Assembly: GCA_021596325.1 (NCBI GenBank)
Contig: JAKGDA010000030.1
Span: 124,001 to 188,000 of the forward strand
Direction: 5' to 3'
Source: Parafenestella ontariensis
Lineage: Eukaryota > Ascomycota > Dothideomycetes > Pleosporales > Cucurbitariaceae
Length of the DNA: 64,000 bases
Shown here: positions 1-11,505 of the stretch, piece after piece
Position numbering within the stretch: position 1 is the stretch's first letter
Layout of the letters: each line of letters begins with the position of its first letter
Notes under the pieces: model-generated
Seen by the model: only the letters and a program-made list of their open reading frames with translations
The model's database searches: none
What the model was told of the DNA's origin: nothing
Translations under genes and position numbers: made by a program

Positions 1-497
1 TCGGGCCCGGAGGAGAGGTAGGCTTGTTCGTCCCCAGAGATGTGGCTAACAGAGGTCATAGCAGCTGCAGGAGTAGGGGCCGGGCTAGAAGAAGCTGGCG
101 GGACTTCGGCGGAGCTTGACTCTGGCTCTGGTTGCGACTCAGGAGAAGGAGTCGGAGCTGGAGTTGAAGTAGACAAGAGCTCGAAGGATGTCGGCTCAGG
201 CGCAGGTGCAGGTTCGGGAGTCTGGATAGGCGTAGGATTGGGCTCTGGAGCCGGGGTAGAAGATGGCGGCGGTGGTGGGACGCTGGACGCCTCCATAGAC
301 GAAGGTTCTTCCGATGCAGTTGTGGAAATGCAGAGCGATGTGGAAGTCGGTTCGACGTATGCCTTGGTGACGTAGACGGTAAGAGTCGTAACTACCAACT
401 CGGTTTCGGTAACAACACGAGCGTTTCTGCGATGGGGTTGGGGCCGAGCTAGGGCGCCCATAGCCAGAGCGGAAGTAAGAAGCATACAAGAACGCAT
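1..497 (-). CDS. Secreted Pro/Ser/Glu-rich protein, N-terminal part (truncated by window edge)
   Basis: Reading leftward from the ATG at 497, the frame stays open to the window edge, giving 165 residues. The start MRSCMLLTSALAMGALARP looks like a signal peptide with an Ala-X-Ala type cleavage site. A short Val/Thr-rich stretch (VVTETELVVTTLTVYVT) follows, then a low-complexity Pro/Ser/Glu/Ala region. Fungal secreted proteins with this Val/Thr segment followed by a Pro/Ser linker often end in a small RlpA-like or Asp f 7-like domain. That C-terminus would lie outside the window, so the family is only a guess. A TATAAA box lies about 155 bp upstream on the same strand. The plus-strand Gly/Ala-rich frame over the same DNA is its shadow. 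Confidence 0.6.
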   Translation of the reverse strand, partial: MRSCMLLTSALAMGALARPQPHRRNARVVTETELVVTTLTVYVTKAYVEPTSTSLCISTTASEEPSSMEASSVPPPPPSSTPAPEPNPTPIQTPEPAPAPEPTSFELLSTSTPAPTPSPESQPEPESSSAEVPPASSSPAPTPAAAMTSVSHISGDEQAYLSSGP

Positions 498-650
498 CGT
501 GAACAGTCGTAAAGAGATTGGAAGTGTCGATGAGGGCGATGTGATTGGGATCTTGGATCACTGTTGGTAAGAGTCTCGAATGACTGTACGCTTGGTCAGA
601 ACGGATCGTATGGTGGTGCTACCAGATGAAGACGTATGCAGCGGCATTGA

Positions 651-656
651 TTTATA
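651..656 (-). promoter_or_regulatory. TATA box of the left-edge secreted protein gene
   Basis: TATAAA reads on the minus strand here, about 155 bp upstream of the ATG at 497. The spacing leaves room for a normal fungal 5' UTR. Confidence 0.4.
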
Positions 657-3600
657 CATTGCCGCTATGTTGCCACTGTCGAGGGTGTTGGTGACTGTAA
701 AGAGCCGTTGACATACTTGACTGCTTCCTCGGGGTTGCGAATCGGTGGAGTGCGACCGGGGCGCACTTGAGACAAACGAGCGTGTGAAGTTGGACGAGGA
801 GGGTAAAGAGCGTGGCCCTGTTCAGACAAGGCTGTACAAGGGGAGAAAGAAGGTCGCAGATCAAAGAATGTGGGTTGGTGATCAAGAGATGGAGAGCAGC
901 GAGGGCGGCGGGCGAGGTGGATATTTCATGAGACTAAGATTACGCTAAACACGGCGTCAGATGAGGAAGGAGCGCCTACTGCCTGAGAGACGCACGGGAC
1001 GGCGAAAACGATGCGTCAAACGCACGACTGCGTAGCCACTGCCACAGCGGAAATTCACTGACGGCAGGACCAATCTCAACGCTGGAAACCGAGCGAGAGT
1101 CATTGTGGGCGGCCACATACGGTCAGGATGCCATCGTGCAGGGTAGTTGTCGAGGGGACATGCATGTGGTACAAAGGGTTTCTCTTCATTTGGAGTGAAT
1201 GCATGGTGCGAGTTCCTACTGGCAACACGGTGCGTCCTTTCAGTTGCCTGCTACCTCCACAAACGACGTTCGCTTCCAAGATGGCGTCGCGTGAGATCAA
1301 GAGCATGCTAACTGAAGATGCGATTCGCACTGGACTGTCCGGGTTGATGAAGCGAGGTGAAGTTTGTTGTAGCGGATGTCGCTGCCCGGTTGGGCCACTC
1401 AGGGCAGTGATCGGCGCTAGGTAAACAGTTGCGCAAAGGAAGGTGCGATGTTTTGACGGGCGCTTGGCAGGGACAAGGGAGCTAACTGTGAAGGCGCCGT
1501 CAACCCCTTCATCAACACCGCGTCACATTACTACAGAACCTGACCAACAGGCTGGCCAGTGTTCCGAACCGCTTCGTTATGCGCTTCTGTGATTAGTCGC
1601 CATCCCGTCTTGTAGGCCTGGCGCTTCTACGCCTCTGACGCTGTGGAAGACTCGAAACATGTAGGCTCCGGCCGTGTAACGAACACTAACATCGCAGCAT
1701 CAACCTGTTCTGGCATAATGGTAGCAAAGTCTCCGGATCGGCCTCCATCGATATGAGATGAAGTGCTCCGCTTGTTGCACCGGAGCGTGCGTGTGCCACT
1801 TTGAACACGAGCTGTACATGAAACCTATCCAGCTTGCGATAACAATACTGAACTTTCTTGCCGTCCTTTTTTTCTCTCATTATCATATTCATCCCTTCCG
1901 TTGAATGATTTAGGCCTAGCTAGAACATGCATCAATGGCTGCAACATTCGCTCAAACTGAACACAACCTCTACTTGAAACAGCCGTCTCCCTGTGCTACC
2001 TCCGCGTTAGTTCTCAACCCTTCAACTCAAAAAGCATATTCTCGGCCGAAACGTCACGAGCATATTTGGAACCATGGAGAGACAGTAGATTCAGTCGCAC
2101 ATATGATGTGTGAGGAGAGTCGGGCGCCTGACAGATCTCTTCTCCAGATTATCGTTCCAAACCGAGCCGCAACGTTCAGTCGATCTTACGGTCCTAACTT
2201 AGCATGGCCAGCGGTTCTAGTGTACTGAACAGCTCGGTGGATTCGGAGCATTGATTTTGCTTCATCTCTGTTCCAACAGAAGCCCGTCGTATACCTTCAG
2301 TTTGCGTCCATGCTAAGCATACATTGCTAGTTTCTGACACTTCGCTGCGAACAAGCGCCTTTAGTCCTCCCGCGGGTTACTGAGACTTTTACAGACCCGA
2401 TGACATGACATATCGGCCTTATGAACAGACTTGGACAGGCGTTCTGAGACTTTGATAATCGAGCTAGATATGGGACATGCGTACACAAGTGAGTCTCACA
2501 TCTCAACAAAGTCGATCACTCATAGTACGTCAATAGCAACCGTGTTCACGTGTTCAAGGCCTTCATAGGCCCAGCGGATCGATCTCGTGACGATGCTTGC
2601 ACATTCGCTTGCAAAGAGTCGTGGGCAGCTTCCTCAAGGGCTAGCTGAGATACTCTTCAAGCATCTTTGTACCGCGGATATGGAACCTGCGCTTACCTCG
2701 AGGATACGTAGACCGCAATTTGCAAGTGCAAGTTAATCCGCGCCGGGTCCATGTTTGCTCTAAGGGCTAGACTCCCGCATCCGCAGTCTCAGAACATCAA
2801 GCCTCTTCAAGCATACATTCTCCGCCTTCGGCAGCTCCTCCCTTCCGAGTCAGCCACGTCGCTTTTCCAGCAACCTGGATGCCACACATGCCAGAGCACG
2901 CGCGGCAGAGCCTGAGCTCATAGACAAGCTACTCGTGCAACATGGTGTTTTAGATCAGACGTAAGCGGCAACCACTGACGACGCTTCTCAACTCTAAGGG
3001 GTCTTTCTCGGCTGTGACTTGAGACTGTCAACCTCGAAAGAGATATACAGCGGAGGCGTGGCGATGCGCCGCGTCAAACATGTTGGCACATGACATGATG
3101 ATGAGATCGAAGGCTTCGACGAGTCGCACAAATGACTAGATGTTCATTTCAGATCGGATTTTATGAAGAATCTGGTTGACAACCAGACAGCTTCCAGATC
3201 TTCGCTCGGTAGTCCTTTAGTCGCAGTATAAAACGCAAGGCATATATAAGAGCATACGACGACTCTTGCCTCCCCTATCGGCCTTGGAACAAGCTAGTTG
3301 AGAAGGTACAAGTCATATTTCTTTTGTTGCTTTGGAATTCACATCACTACCGCCTGTTTCACTCTCCTTTTCTTCAAATGTGGTCAACTGTCATGATCGC
3401 TACTGGAGCGATGAAGAGTGCCTTGTCGATATGGCAGAGAAGATGAGGAGCCAGCCCGCATTACGTAGGGCGCCCATTTGGCAAACCTGTCGAATATGAT
3501 ATTTCCCATGAGCAGTCTTGATCCTTTCAAGGCATCCTCGACATGTGCTCAACGGGTTACCGAATGGTTCACCGGGGATGGGTGACGGTGGGTATTTCCA

Positions 3601-4018
3601 AGGCCTGTAGAAGAATGGGATATATACCCTCAATACACTTAAGACAGTCACGCGATGACCCAAGAGGCTGGTTGCTCCGAAGGTACCGTGCTTTTCATCT
3701 CATTGTTTTGTTAGAACCAAGATCGGGGCACGGAGAGGGACAGAATGTTGCACCCAATTCTGAACAAAGAAAAGTCGTCCCCGATTGTGAACTAGGTGAC
3801 GAAAACATGTAATAAATTCCATGCAGGTCAGATGGAAGTGGTAGAATGGGCCGGAGCCAGTCTCCAGCCAGTCAGAACTGCAGAGATTACGTAGGGTTGG
3901 CGGGGGAGGGGCAATTCGGCCTTGCGCCGAAGCTGTTTATGAGCTTCGATAATCTTGCCGCATTCCACCTTGATAACGCGCTATTTCGCCTCCCACATAC
4001 CGGTATACCCGCTGCTGT
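657..4018. other. 3.4-kb region with no confident gene
   Basis: No frame here shows sustained codon structure joined by good splice sites. Two short stretches look coding-like on the plus strand. At 2592-2735 a frame begins MLAHSLAKSRGQLPQGLAEI and resembles the start of an F-box. At 3383-3499 a frame contains DRYWSDEECLVDMAEKM and then stops. Both are short, and I could not join them to further exons. They may be relics of decayed genes. The upstream part (657-1900) has only random-looking frames. Confidence 0.35.
3227..3249 (+). promoter_or_regulatory. Orphan tandem TATA-like boxes
   Basis: TATAAAA at 3227-3233 is followed by TATATAAG at 3243-3249, both on the plus strand. The next 700 bp hold only a short coding-like stub (3383-3499) before the SPATA20-like gene at 4019. 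They may be the promoter of a decayed or non-coding transcript, or of a long leader for the next gene. Confidence 0.25.
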
Positions 4019-6460
4019 ATGCCTCTGGTGCGATTCAACCTTCGAGGACCCTGCTCTTCCGCACGAACCGCTATCGCGCTTGCGCCTGCACGCCGAGCAC
4101 CTATCCCAGCAGCTGCCACTCCCCCATCCATACCTCGAGCGCAACTGCGCAAGCTTCATACTTCAATCCTTAGGATGGACGCACACAACATGTCTGCCTC
4201 TTCTGGCGACAGCCTCAGACTCAGGAACAGGCTAAACGAGAGCCGAAGTCCATACGTCCGTGGCCACATGAACAACCCAGTCGCATGGCAGATGTGGGGA
4301 CCAGAAGCCATCGAGCTGGCGAAAAAGTCCAACCGATTGATCTTCATCAGCATAGGCTATGCGGCCTGCCATTGGTGTCACGTCATGGAGCGCGAGTCCT
4401 TTGAAAACCAGGAAGTCGCAAACCTACTCAACGAGAGCTTCATACCGATAAAAATCGACCGCGAAGAGCGCCCGGATGTCGATCGGATATATATGAACTA
4501 CGTGCAAGCTACGACGGGCTCGGGTGGATGGCCGCTCAATGTCTTCATTACGCCGGATTTGGAGCCCATATTTGGCGGGACATATTGGCCGGGTCCGGGG
4601 TCGACGATGGGGATGGGTGAGCATATTGGGTTTGTCGGCATCTTGGAGAAGATAAGGGACGTATGGAAGACTCAGCGACAGAGGTGCTTGGATTCGGCAA
4701 AAGAGATTACCGCGCAATTGCGAGACTTTGCAGAGGATGGGAACATTAGCAGAAAGGATGGCGCGGATCATGACGGCCTCGATCTAGAGCTGCTAGATGA
4801 AGCTTACGAGGTGGGTACAGAAGTATCGTGGTTCACCAGACATCGAGCTAATCCTTCGTAGCACTTCAAGAGAAAGTACGACCAGATACATGCCGGCTTT
4901 GGAGGTGCGCCCAAGTTCCCCACACCCTCGAACCTCCATTTCCTCCTCAAACTGTCCCAATATCCGAGCGCAGTTGCCGACGTCGTTGGGGCAAAAGACT
5001 GCTCATATGCGAAAGATATGGTACTGGCGACGCTGGATGCGATGAACAACGGCGGCATACACGACCAGATTGGCAATGGCTTCGCGCGATACTCTGTCAC
5101 AAACGACTGGAGCTTACCCCATTTCGAGAAGATGCTTTACGACCAAACGCAACTACTGCCGGTGTATCTAGATGCGTATTTGGTGACGAAGAGCCCCGAA
5201 CACCTCGCTGCTGTGCACGACATTGCAACCTACCTCACTAGTGCGCCTATGCAAGCTGAGAACGGCGGCTTCTTCTCTTCCGAGGACGCGGACTCATTAT
5301 ATAGACCGCACGATCAGGAGAAACGCGAAGGAGCATTCTATGTGTGGACCTTGAAGGAATTCCGAGATATACTAGGCGATCGAGACGCTGAGATCCTGGC
5401 ACGATACTACAACGTCAGAGACGAGGGAAATGTTGCACCCGAACATGATGCACATGATGAGCTCATCAACCAGAATGTGCTTGCGATCTCCGCAACGCGC
5501 GCGGATCTGGCGAAACAATTCGCTCTTTCGGAGGAAGAGGTGAAAAAGACCCTCTCCGAAGGCCGACAACGGCTTCTCGAGCACCGCAACAAAGAGCGCC
5601 CAAGACCGGCTCTCGACGACAAGATTGTAGTATCATGGAACGGCCTCGCCATCGGCGCCTTAGCACGAACAGCAGCCGCACTCTCCTCGCAAGACTCCAC
5701 ACGCTCGAAAAAGTATCTCGCTGCAACCGAGAAAGCTGCCTCATTCATTCGGAAGGAACTCTATGACAGCAATTCGAAAACATTAACCCGCGTTTACCGC
5801 GAAGGCCCTGGTGACGCGCCCGGTTTCGCGGACGACTATGCCTACCTCATCTCGGGGCTCATCGACCTCTACGAAGCAACCTTCACCGACACATATCTCC
5901 AGTGGGCGGACGACCTACAACAGTCGCAACTCCGGCTTTTCTGGGACAAAGAGAATCTCGGCTTCTTCTCTACACCCGAGAACCAGACCGACCTGATCAT
6001 GCGGTTGAAGGATGGCATGGATAACGCGGAGCCGGGCACGAATGGCGTCTCAGCGCGGAATCTGGACCGTTTGAGTGCGTTGTTGGAGGACGAAGAGTAT
6101 GGCAAGAAGGCGAGAGAGACGAGCAGTGCATTTGAGGCCGAAATTATGCAGCACCCATTCTTGTTCCCGAGTATGATGGACTCTGTTGTCGTTGGCCGAT
6201 TAGGTATCAGACACACAGTGATCACGGGTGAGGGCCAGAGGGTGGAGGAGTGGTTACGACGATATAGGGAGAAACCCACGGGATTGGGCACGGTGAGCAG
6301 GATTGGCAAAGGCTTGGGCGGGTGGCTGAACCAGAGAAACGGGTTGGTGAAGAGTATGGATGCGGGCAAAGAGGGTGTAATGGTTTGTGAAGGTGGGAGC
6401 TGTAGGGACGAGTTGAGCATGGATATGGGGAGCGTTGGAGACGCTATTCCTCAGTTATGA
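4019..6460 (+). CDS. SPATA20/YyaL-type thioredoxin-fold protein (DUF255), probably mitochondrial
   Basis: Exons 4019-4810 and 4862-6460 give 796 residues; the 51-nt intron keeps the frame. The N-terminus is rich in Arg, Ala and Ser with almost no acidic residues, as in a mitochondrial presequence. A later Met at residue 53 could start a cytosolic form. The core begins near residue 78 with SPYVRGHMNNPVAWQMWG and carries a redox-like CHWC motif (Cys117, Cys120) followed by HVMERESF, the family signature. The rest (about 260-780) is the long helical glycosidase-like barrel of this family, with blocks such as FAPKFP-type GGAPKFPTP and DWSLPHFEKMLYDQ. Length matches the family. The biochemical role is not settled; a redox or sugar-related function is suspected. 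Neighbours give no hint. Confidence 0.9.
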
Positions 6461-6954
6461 TGACAGTCCGCGAACCTAGCTGGTGAGTTCCAGAGGGTTA
6501 GGACAGTGGCTAGACAGGCGACGACGGCCACAATTGATTGTGAGACCAGACCTGACTGAGCAACATCATTACTTTAATCGATATAGCAAGAAGACGCCAG
6601 AAGAATAGCTTACATTTCGAAGGAATACCAAAATTCCGATTATGCCTATGCTTGCCTACGCTCAGCTGCAAAACAAAGTTGTAGAGGTCTATCAAAACAA
6701 GAATGCGACGAAAACCCACTACCGTAGCTGATTGTACCTAGACACACGGTCTTCCTACCTATGCTCGTCGTTGGCTCACATTTACACCACAATTAGGCAT
6801 CAATTATACCTGACAGCCTACATTCAGATATGGCAGCCTGGATGGAGGGCCTTGTCCAACTTGACCAATCACGCACTATCACGATTCGCGTATATATGTA
6901 GTACCCTTTAGGCCTCGACCCTTTCTTCACCACACCACATCACACCAGGCAGCA
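6461..6954. other. Intergenic region with promoter of the F-box/ankyrin gene
   Basis: This holds the 3' flank of the SPATA20-like gene and the promoter of the next gene. A CCAAT pentamer lies near 6865 and a TATATAT run at 6891-6897, about 60 bp before the ATG at 6955. I see no other feature. Confidence 0.5.
6864..6897 (+). promoter_or_regulatory. CCAAT and TATA elements
   Basis: CCAAT (about 6864-6868) and TATATAT (6891-6897) lie in order upstream of the F-box/ankyrin start codon at 6955. CT-rich, CACA-rich sequence follows up to the ATG, as in many fungal 5' UTRs. Confidence 0.4.
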
Positions 6955-8507
6955 ATGGTTCAGCTACTTGATCTGCCCGCAGAGATTCTGCGAGAGATTC
7001 TTGTGTGTGCAGTTAGTGTTCGGGGGCTTAAGCGCGGGTTTAGGCTAAGGCTCGTGAATCGTAAGTTTAACGGCAGTTCGACACCGATACTCAATTGAGT
7101 TTACTCATTTTCGCAGGGTTCTTTTCACAAGAGATCACTCAGGCGCTTTTCGCATCAACGACTCTCGATGAATACATTGATATCAACATGAACATTGAGA
7201 AGTTCAGAGGGCCCGAACACGAGGCTTTCTGGCAAGCGTACCTGACCAGCAGGGTCATGTCGCCTAGAGAGCCTTTCCTGTCTCTGTATAAATTCGTGCA
7301 CAAAGTGGCCGAGCGTCTCTGCGAAGCCACAGGCGACAAGAATACCGAAACTTTGCGAAATTACGTCCACCAACTGTGCTACTGGCCATGGAAAATGCTG
7401 GAAACCGCGAGCCGTTCGGAATCTGCACCGAATTCCTGGGATCAGCCACAATTTCTTCTACGAGCGGCAATTATCACCGGCTGCTCAGATGTGGTTAAGG
7501 AGCTGCTGGACGGACCAGACTTTCCTGCTGCATTTACACCCACACGTGTGTTGGGAGCACTCGAGCCCTGGGAATCTGCTGTGTATCTGGCTGCTGAACG
7601 TGGACAGACTCAGATTTTGGAGAAAGAATTCTTGGACCAGCGCTTGGACACAAGAGAGCTGAGGGAAGTTGCAATAAGTGCAGCTATCAAAACGGGAAAC
7701 CTGCCTCTTGTGGAGTTCATCATGGATTCGCGCTGGGGTCCGCCCGACTTCTTCTCAAGCTCGCTTTGCGTAGAAGAGAACTTGATGCCGGGTATCCTGA
7801 ACAGTCCGTTGGTCGACTTTTCCTCTCGACTGTTTGCTCTTTTCAAATCCCGCGCGACGACGAGATATCCCATTGAGATCCATGAGCCTGATGTCAATAG
7901 ATTGTTGAACGACGTTGTATTCTGCAAGCCCCAACGCGTCGATGTCGCGGAATGGTTACTTGACCACGGCGCCACGTTCCATCAAAAGCAGGAATTCCGA
8001 CACGGGGTTGGAAAAAGATATGTTCAAACTCGTTGGATATGGCAGGCGCAGCGTCGAGCAGTCGGAGGCGGTAACGAGAAGATCGCGCGTTTGTTCCTAG
8101 AGCGTGGCACCGATCCTAACGCCACGGATAATTTTGTCCTGCCACAAGCTGTGATATCAAATCGGCTCGACATTGTCCGCATGCTGGTCGAGCACAACGC
8201 GGACGTCAAAGCGAAGGTAAAGGTAGGACCACGCTCATCTTGGGAGCCAAACATATATGGGCTCATGGCGAATGCTGTTATGACGGAGGATAAGGAATTA
8301 TGTAACTATTTGGTTGCGAATGGTGTTGAGTGTGACGACGAGGCCTTGACGAGAGCCATCGACCAAGGACTGGAGACTATGGTCCGGTTTCTGCTTGAAA
8401 ACGGCGCAAAAGTAACGAGCGAGATGGTGGACAAGGCCAAGCAGTTGAAATGTTCGGAGATTGAACAGATTCTGCAGTCGGCCCTGAGGAGCCCTATGTC
8501 GGAATAG
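6955..8507 (+). CDS. F-box-like ankyrin-repeat protein
   Basis: Exons 6955-7060 and 7117-8507 give 498 residues. The intron (GTAAGT to CAG, 56 nt) splits an Arg codon. The N-terminus MVQLLDLPAEILREILV fits the first helix of an F-box, but the second half of the box is not obvious. From about residue 140 the protein has degenerate ankyrin units: AAIITGCSDVVKELL, ERGTDPNATD, SNRLDIVRMLVEHNADV and GLETMVRFLLENGA. The likely role is protein binding, perhaps as a substrate adaptor for SCF ubiquitin ligases, if the F-box is real. Such genes are numerous and fast-evolving in filamentous ascomycetes. No enzyme domain is visible. Confidence 0.75.
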
Positions 8508-10028
8508 TGACAAGGCCTGGAATAACGCGAAGACGCTTAACAAACCATTTTATGGAAATGCATACATGCACATCGAACCTCGTCCTCGAAGTCGTATCGT
8601 ACTCAGCCTCATCTCCACTAACCCATATAGGCATTGTCATCGCATCAACTCGGCTCCCAATAAACTAGAATCAAACCTAATTCTTCCTCCCTTCCCGTCT
8701 TCATAAGAAAAAATCAAAAAAAACAAAGTAAAGCCCCACTACAACAACAACTTCAATGTCACTCCCCATCACATGCCCCTAAAACGGGAAAAACAATAGT
8801 CTACCCACTAAGCACGACGGCAACGGCAAACCGTCAGCCAGCGCGCCAGCCAGCGGGACAAAAACGATGGAACTAAACAGCGGCACGCAGACCGCAACGG
8901 CCCCTTTCTAATCTCACCTAATTACTTCTTGCTAACAAACTCCCAACTCGAACTTAGTCTAGTCTAATCAGTTTAGTTAGTTTAGTAGCTGCTCTTTTTC
9001 ATATCCACAAGATCCCGCGTCCGACGCTAAGGAGCAGGTGTTTCACCTAAGGAGGCCCAAGCGTTTCCTTGACGTTTCAAACGCACAAGGGAAATAATGG
9101 AGGGGAAAGTGGAGTCGATATGCGTAAGCTTGCTAGCTGTCGATCTGAACACACACCAAAAAATAGAGTGGGATTGAGTTAGTTAGTTAAAGCTCTCATG
9201 TTGCACAGATGAGGTGTTTGAGTAGTAGGAACTCAGGGTTCCGTTGTGACATCGTTCCTGATCTGTGCGCATGTGAGATTGAGGCACACACGCGGGTAAC
9301 GTGATCGACATTACACAGTACACAACATGGCAGATCTGAAGATCATGTGTTTGAGAGTTTGAACGTCTTAATTTCTGCAGTTTGTTTGGGACAGGGGGCG
9401 TCGCATCACATGCTATGTGGGCGTCGCGTTCCCGTCCTATTCCAATGCCTGCATCTTCCTAGCAACAGCCAGCCGGCCCCCATATCCGACCGTTTCTCCT
9501 TAGCTTCGCAAACCAGCCACCCCAATAGGTATTTCCTCCACGAGCTGTCAAACGCTAAAAGAAATGTGCCGCCACAAACGCCCCCTAGGGTAGTGGTCGA
9601 AATAAAAAGTAAGAATAGTCATGAGACTTGGCATGTTTCAAGACGTCCTCAGCCACGTAACAAAATTTCCGAACCCCCATCATCCTCTCATCTGAACATA
9701 GTTGAAACAAAATCCGAAATAGAAAGTCGAGAAATTGAAGAAGCATGTAGAAAGGCGATATGTCTGGGGTATAACCCTGCGTGCCATATTAGACAGCCGG
9801 CGCTTTTACAGAACGTATGAGAACAAGTGCGCTCGAGCTGAAAACGGAGCGAGAATAGAGTTGAAAGTGCGTAGTAAAAGACAGCGGTCGAGGGCCTGCT
9901 GAAACGAAACGAATTAGATAAAGCGAGAGTGATGTCCCGTAGACATATTCCTTACTCCCAAACGCGCCGTAGATTCGAAGTAATATGGTTGCCGCTAGTA
10001 GATTACCGAAAGAAGTCGAGACCGGGTA
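8508..10028. other. 1.5-kb convergent intergenic region
   Basis: The stop codons of the F-box/ankyrin gene (plus) and the disordered-protein gene (minus) face each other across this stretch, so it should hold both 3' UTRs. It has A-rich runs near 8705-8735 and TTAGTTAG-type runs near 8960-8990 and 9177-9190. The frame at 9347-9820 lacks recognisable protein character and I did not call it. Confidence 0.4.
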
Positions 10029-11505
10029 TTACGAGTGAAATAGATCCCAAGCTCTTGCACACAGACCAATGAATTCCTCCTTCTTCTTAAGTTGCGTCTC
10101 TGGTGAGTCGCGGCCGGCTCCAAAGGGCCCCAAGCGTGCTTGTTGGCGACCGAGCGGCGGTGTACCGTTGTCTTGCTCATACTCATCGCGACCACGTCTC
10201 CTTGTGCTACCACTGCGATGAAGATCAGTGTGCGATGGGTAAGCAGATGACCCGTTCTTGTTCGGCATGGGCGATGGTGGTGTTGGTGGTTGGTGGCCAC
10301 CGTAGTGGACCAAGCGGGGTAGAAGATCCTCACGACCGCCAGAGAGCGACTGAACAGCTTCCTCGGCCGACTTGTACTCACGGGGTCTGGAGGTTGGCGG
10401 CGGCTGCGTCTGGTATTGCTGAGGTGGGAAACCAGGCGAGGGAAGGGGGGGCTGAATATTCGAGTGCGAAGAGTGCCCTGGGCTGCTATTATGGTAGAGA
10501 TTCCTGGCGGTTCCTAGGGGTTCTGGGAAGACATCCGAGATTGGAGGTAATCGATTGTTTGTTTGCTGTGCGGGTATATGGTGAATATGTGACGTTTGCG
10601 ACAGATTTGACGGGCCGTTAGCGAGCTGTCGTGTTGGCGGGGCAGTACCGCGCAACCCAGTAAATGTTTGATTGATCGGCGCTGACTGGATGACTCGGTC
10701 ACTGGCAAACTGCTGGTGTGAAGGAGGTGCAATGGAAAGTCCAGGTGGGGGGCCCTTCCTGCGAGACGTCTGCGGGGTCTTGATAGGCCGTCCAAATGCG
10801 CCGATCTCACTGTTTCGCGCATCTTCTGCGTCTGGTGGGCCACTCTTGCCGTGCTTCTGGCGTGCCTCGATGATTTGTCGTTGTCTCTCTCTTACATCCA
10901 GACTTCGCTGGAGCTGCTCGCGCATAGTGGGGTCTTGGGTGTGGAAACCAGGTGACAAGCAGGCGAGACCGACATCGTGCAGGTTCGCACTGCTCTGTCC
11001 AGAGGGGCGGGCAGTGAGGGCGCCCGACGAGTGGACGATGTTGTGGTTGGAGAGGTTGAGTCTCTGGGGGCGGTGCCTAGTGGTGGAAGGCATGTCTGGC
11101 GAGGCAGGCTCCTTCTTGACGACTATTCTGGGTGCGGGGCCGCGAGACCTGCTTGAGGAAGTGCGGTTAGACATGACATCTCTGGTAGGAGGAGACATGG
11201 AGGCAGGGGGAGAAGATGCAGAAGGAGGGCGGCAAGAAGAAGAAGAGCGGAAAGACGGGCTAAACGACGTACGAAAGAGGTGAACGCTTGCCCTCGGCTC
11301 TGTGCTGTGCGGCATCACTACTGGAGGAGGTAGGTGAAGCATTGTCGGCAGGCAGCTTGGAGGCGCGAGAGTTGGGCGTCACGGCGTGGGGAGAAGAAGT
11401 CGAGGGCGCAATGGGAGCATATGTCCTCGAGGAGCCGACTCCATCTGCAGAGGGTGGTGCGGCATGCTGTGCAGGGACCGGGGGATTGGCGACAACGGTG
11501 GTCAT
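10029..11505 (-). CDS. Conserved disordered protein, possible transcriptional regulator
   Basis: Exons 11505-11273 and 11181-10029 (read leftward) give 461 residues. The 91-nt intron (GTACGT to CTACCAG) joins KRSPLS to DVMSNRT in frame. I chose the ATG at 11505 (MTTVVANPP); the frame extends upstream only through non-ATG codons. The protein is almost all low complexity (Pro, Ser, Gln, Asn). It contains a basic segment RGPAPRIVVKKEPASPD, a likely helix around REQLQRSLDVRERQRQIIE, a conserved-looking patch SRRKGPPPGLSIAPPS, and an ordered C-terminal tail KKKEEFIGLCARAWDLFHS. I cannot name the family. Disorder, basic patches and the helical tail suggest a nuclear regulatory protein. The region upstream is unusually long and GC-rich. 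Confidence 0.7.

Noticed and set aside
40..375. Plus-strand Gly/Ala/Ser-rich frame at the left edge
   Set aside because: It is the complement of the Pro/Ser/Glu-rich secreted protein, which has a signal peptide and a TATA box.
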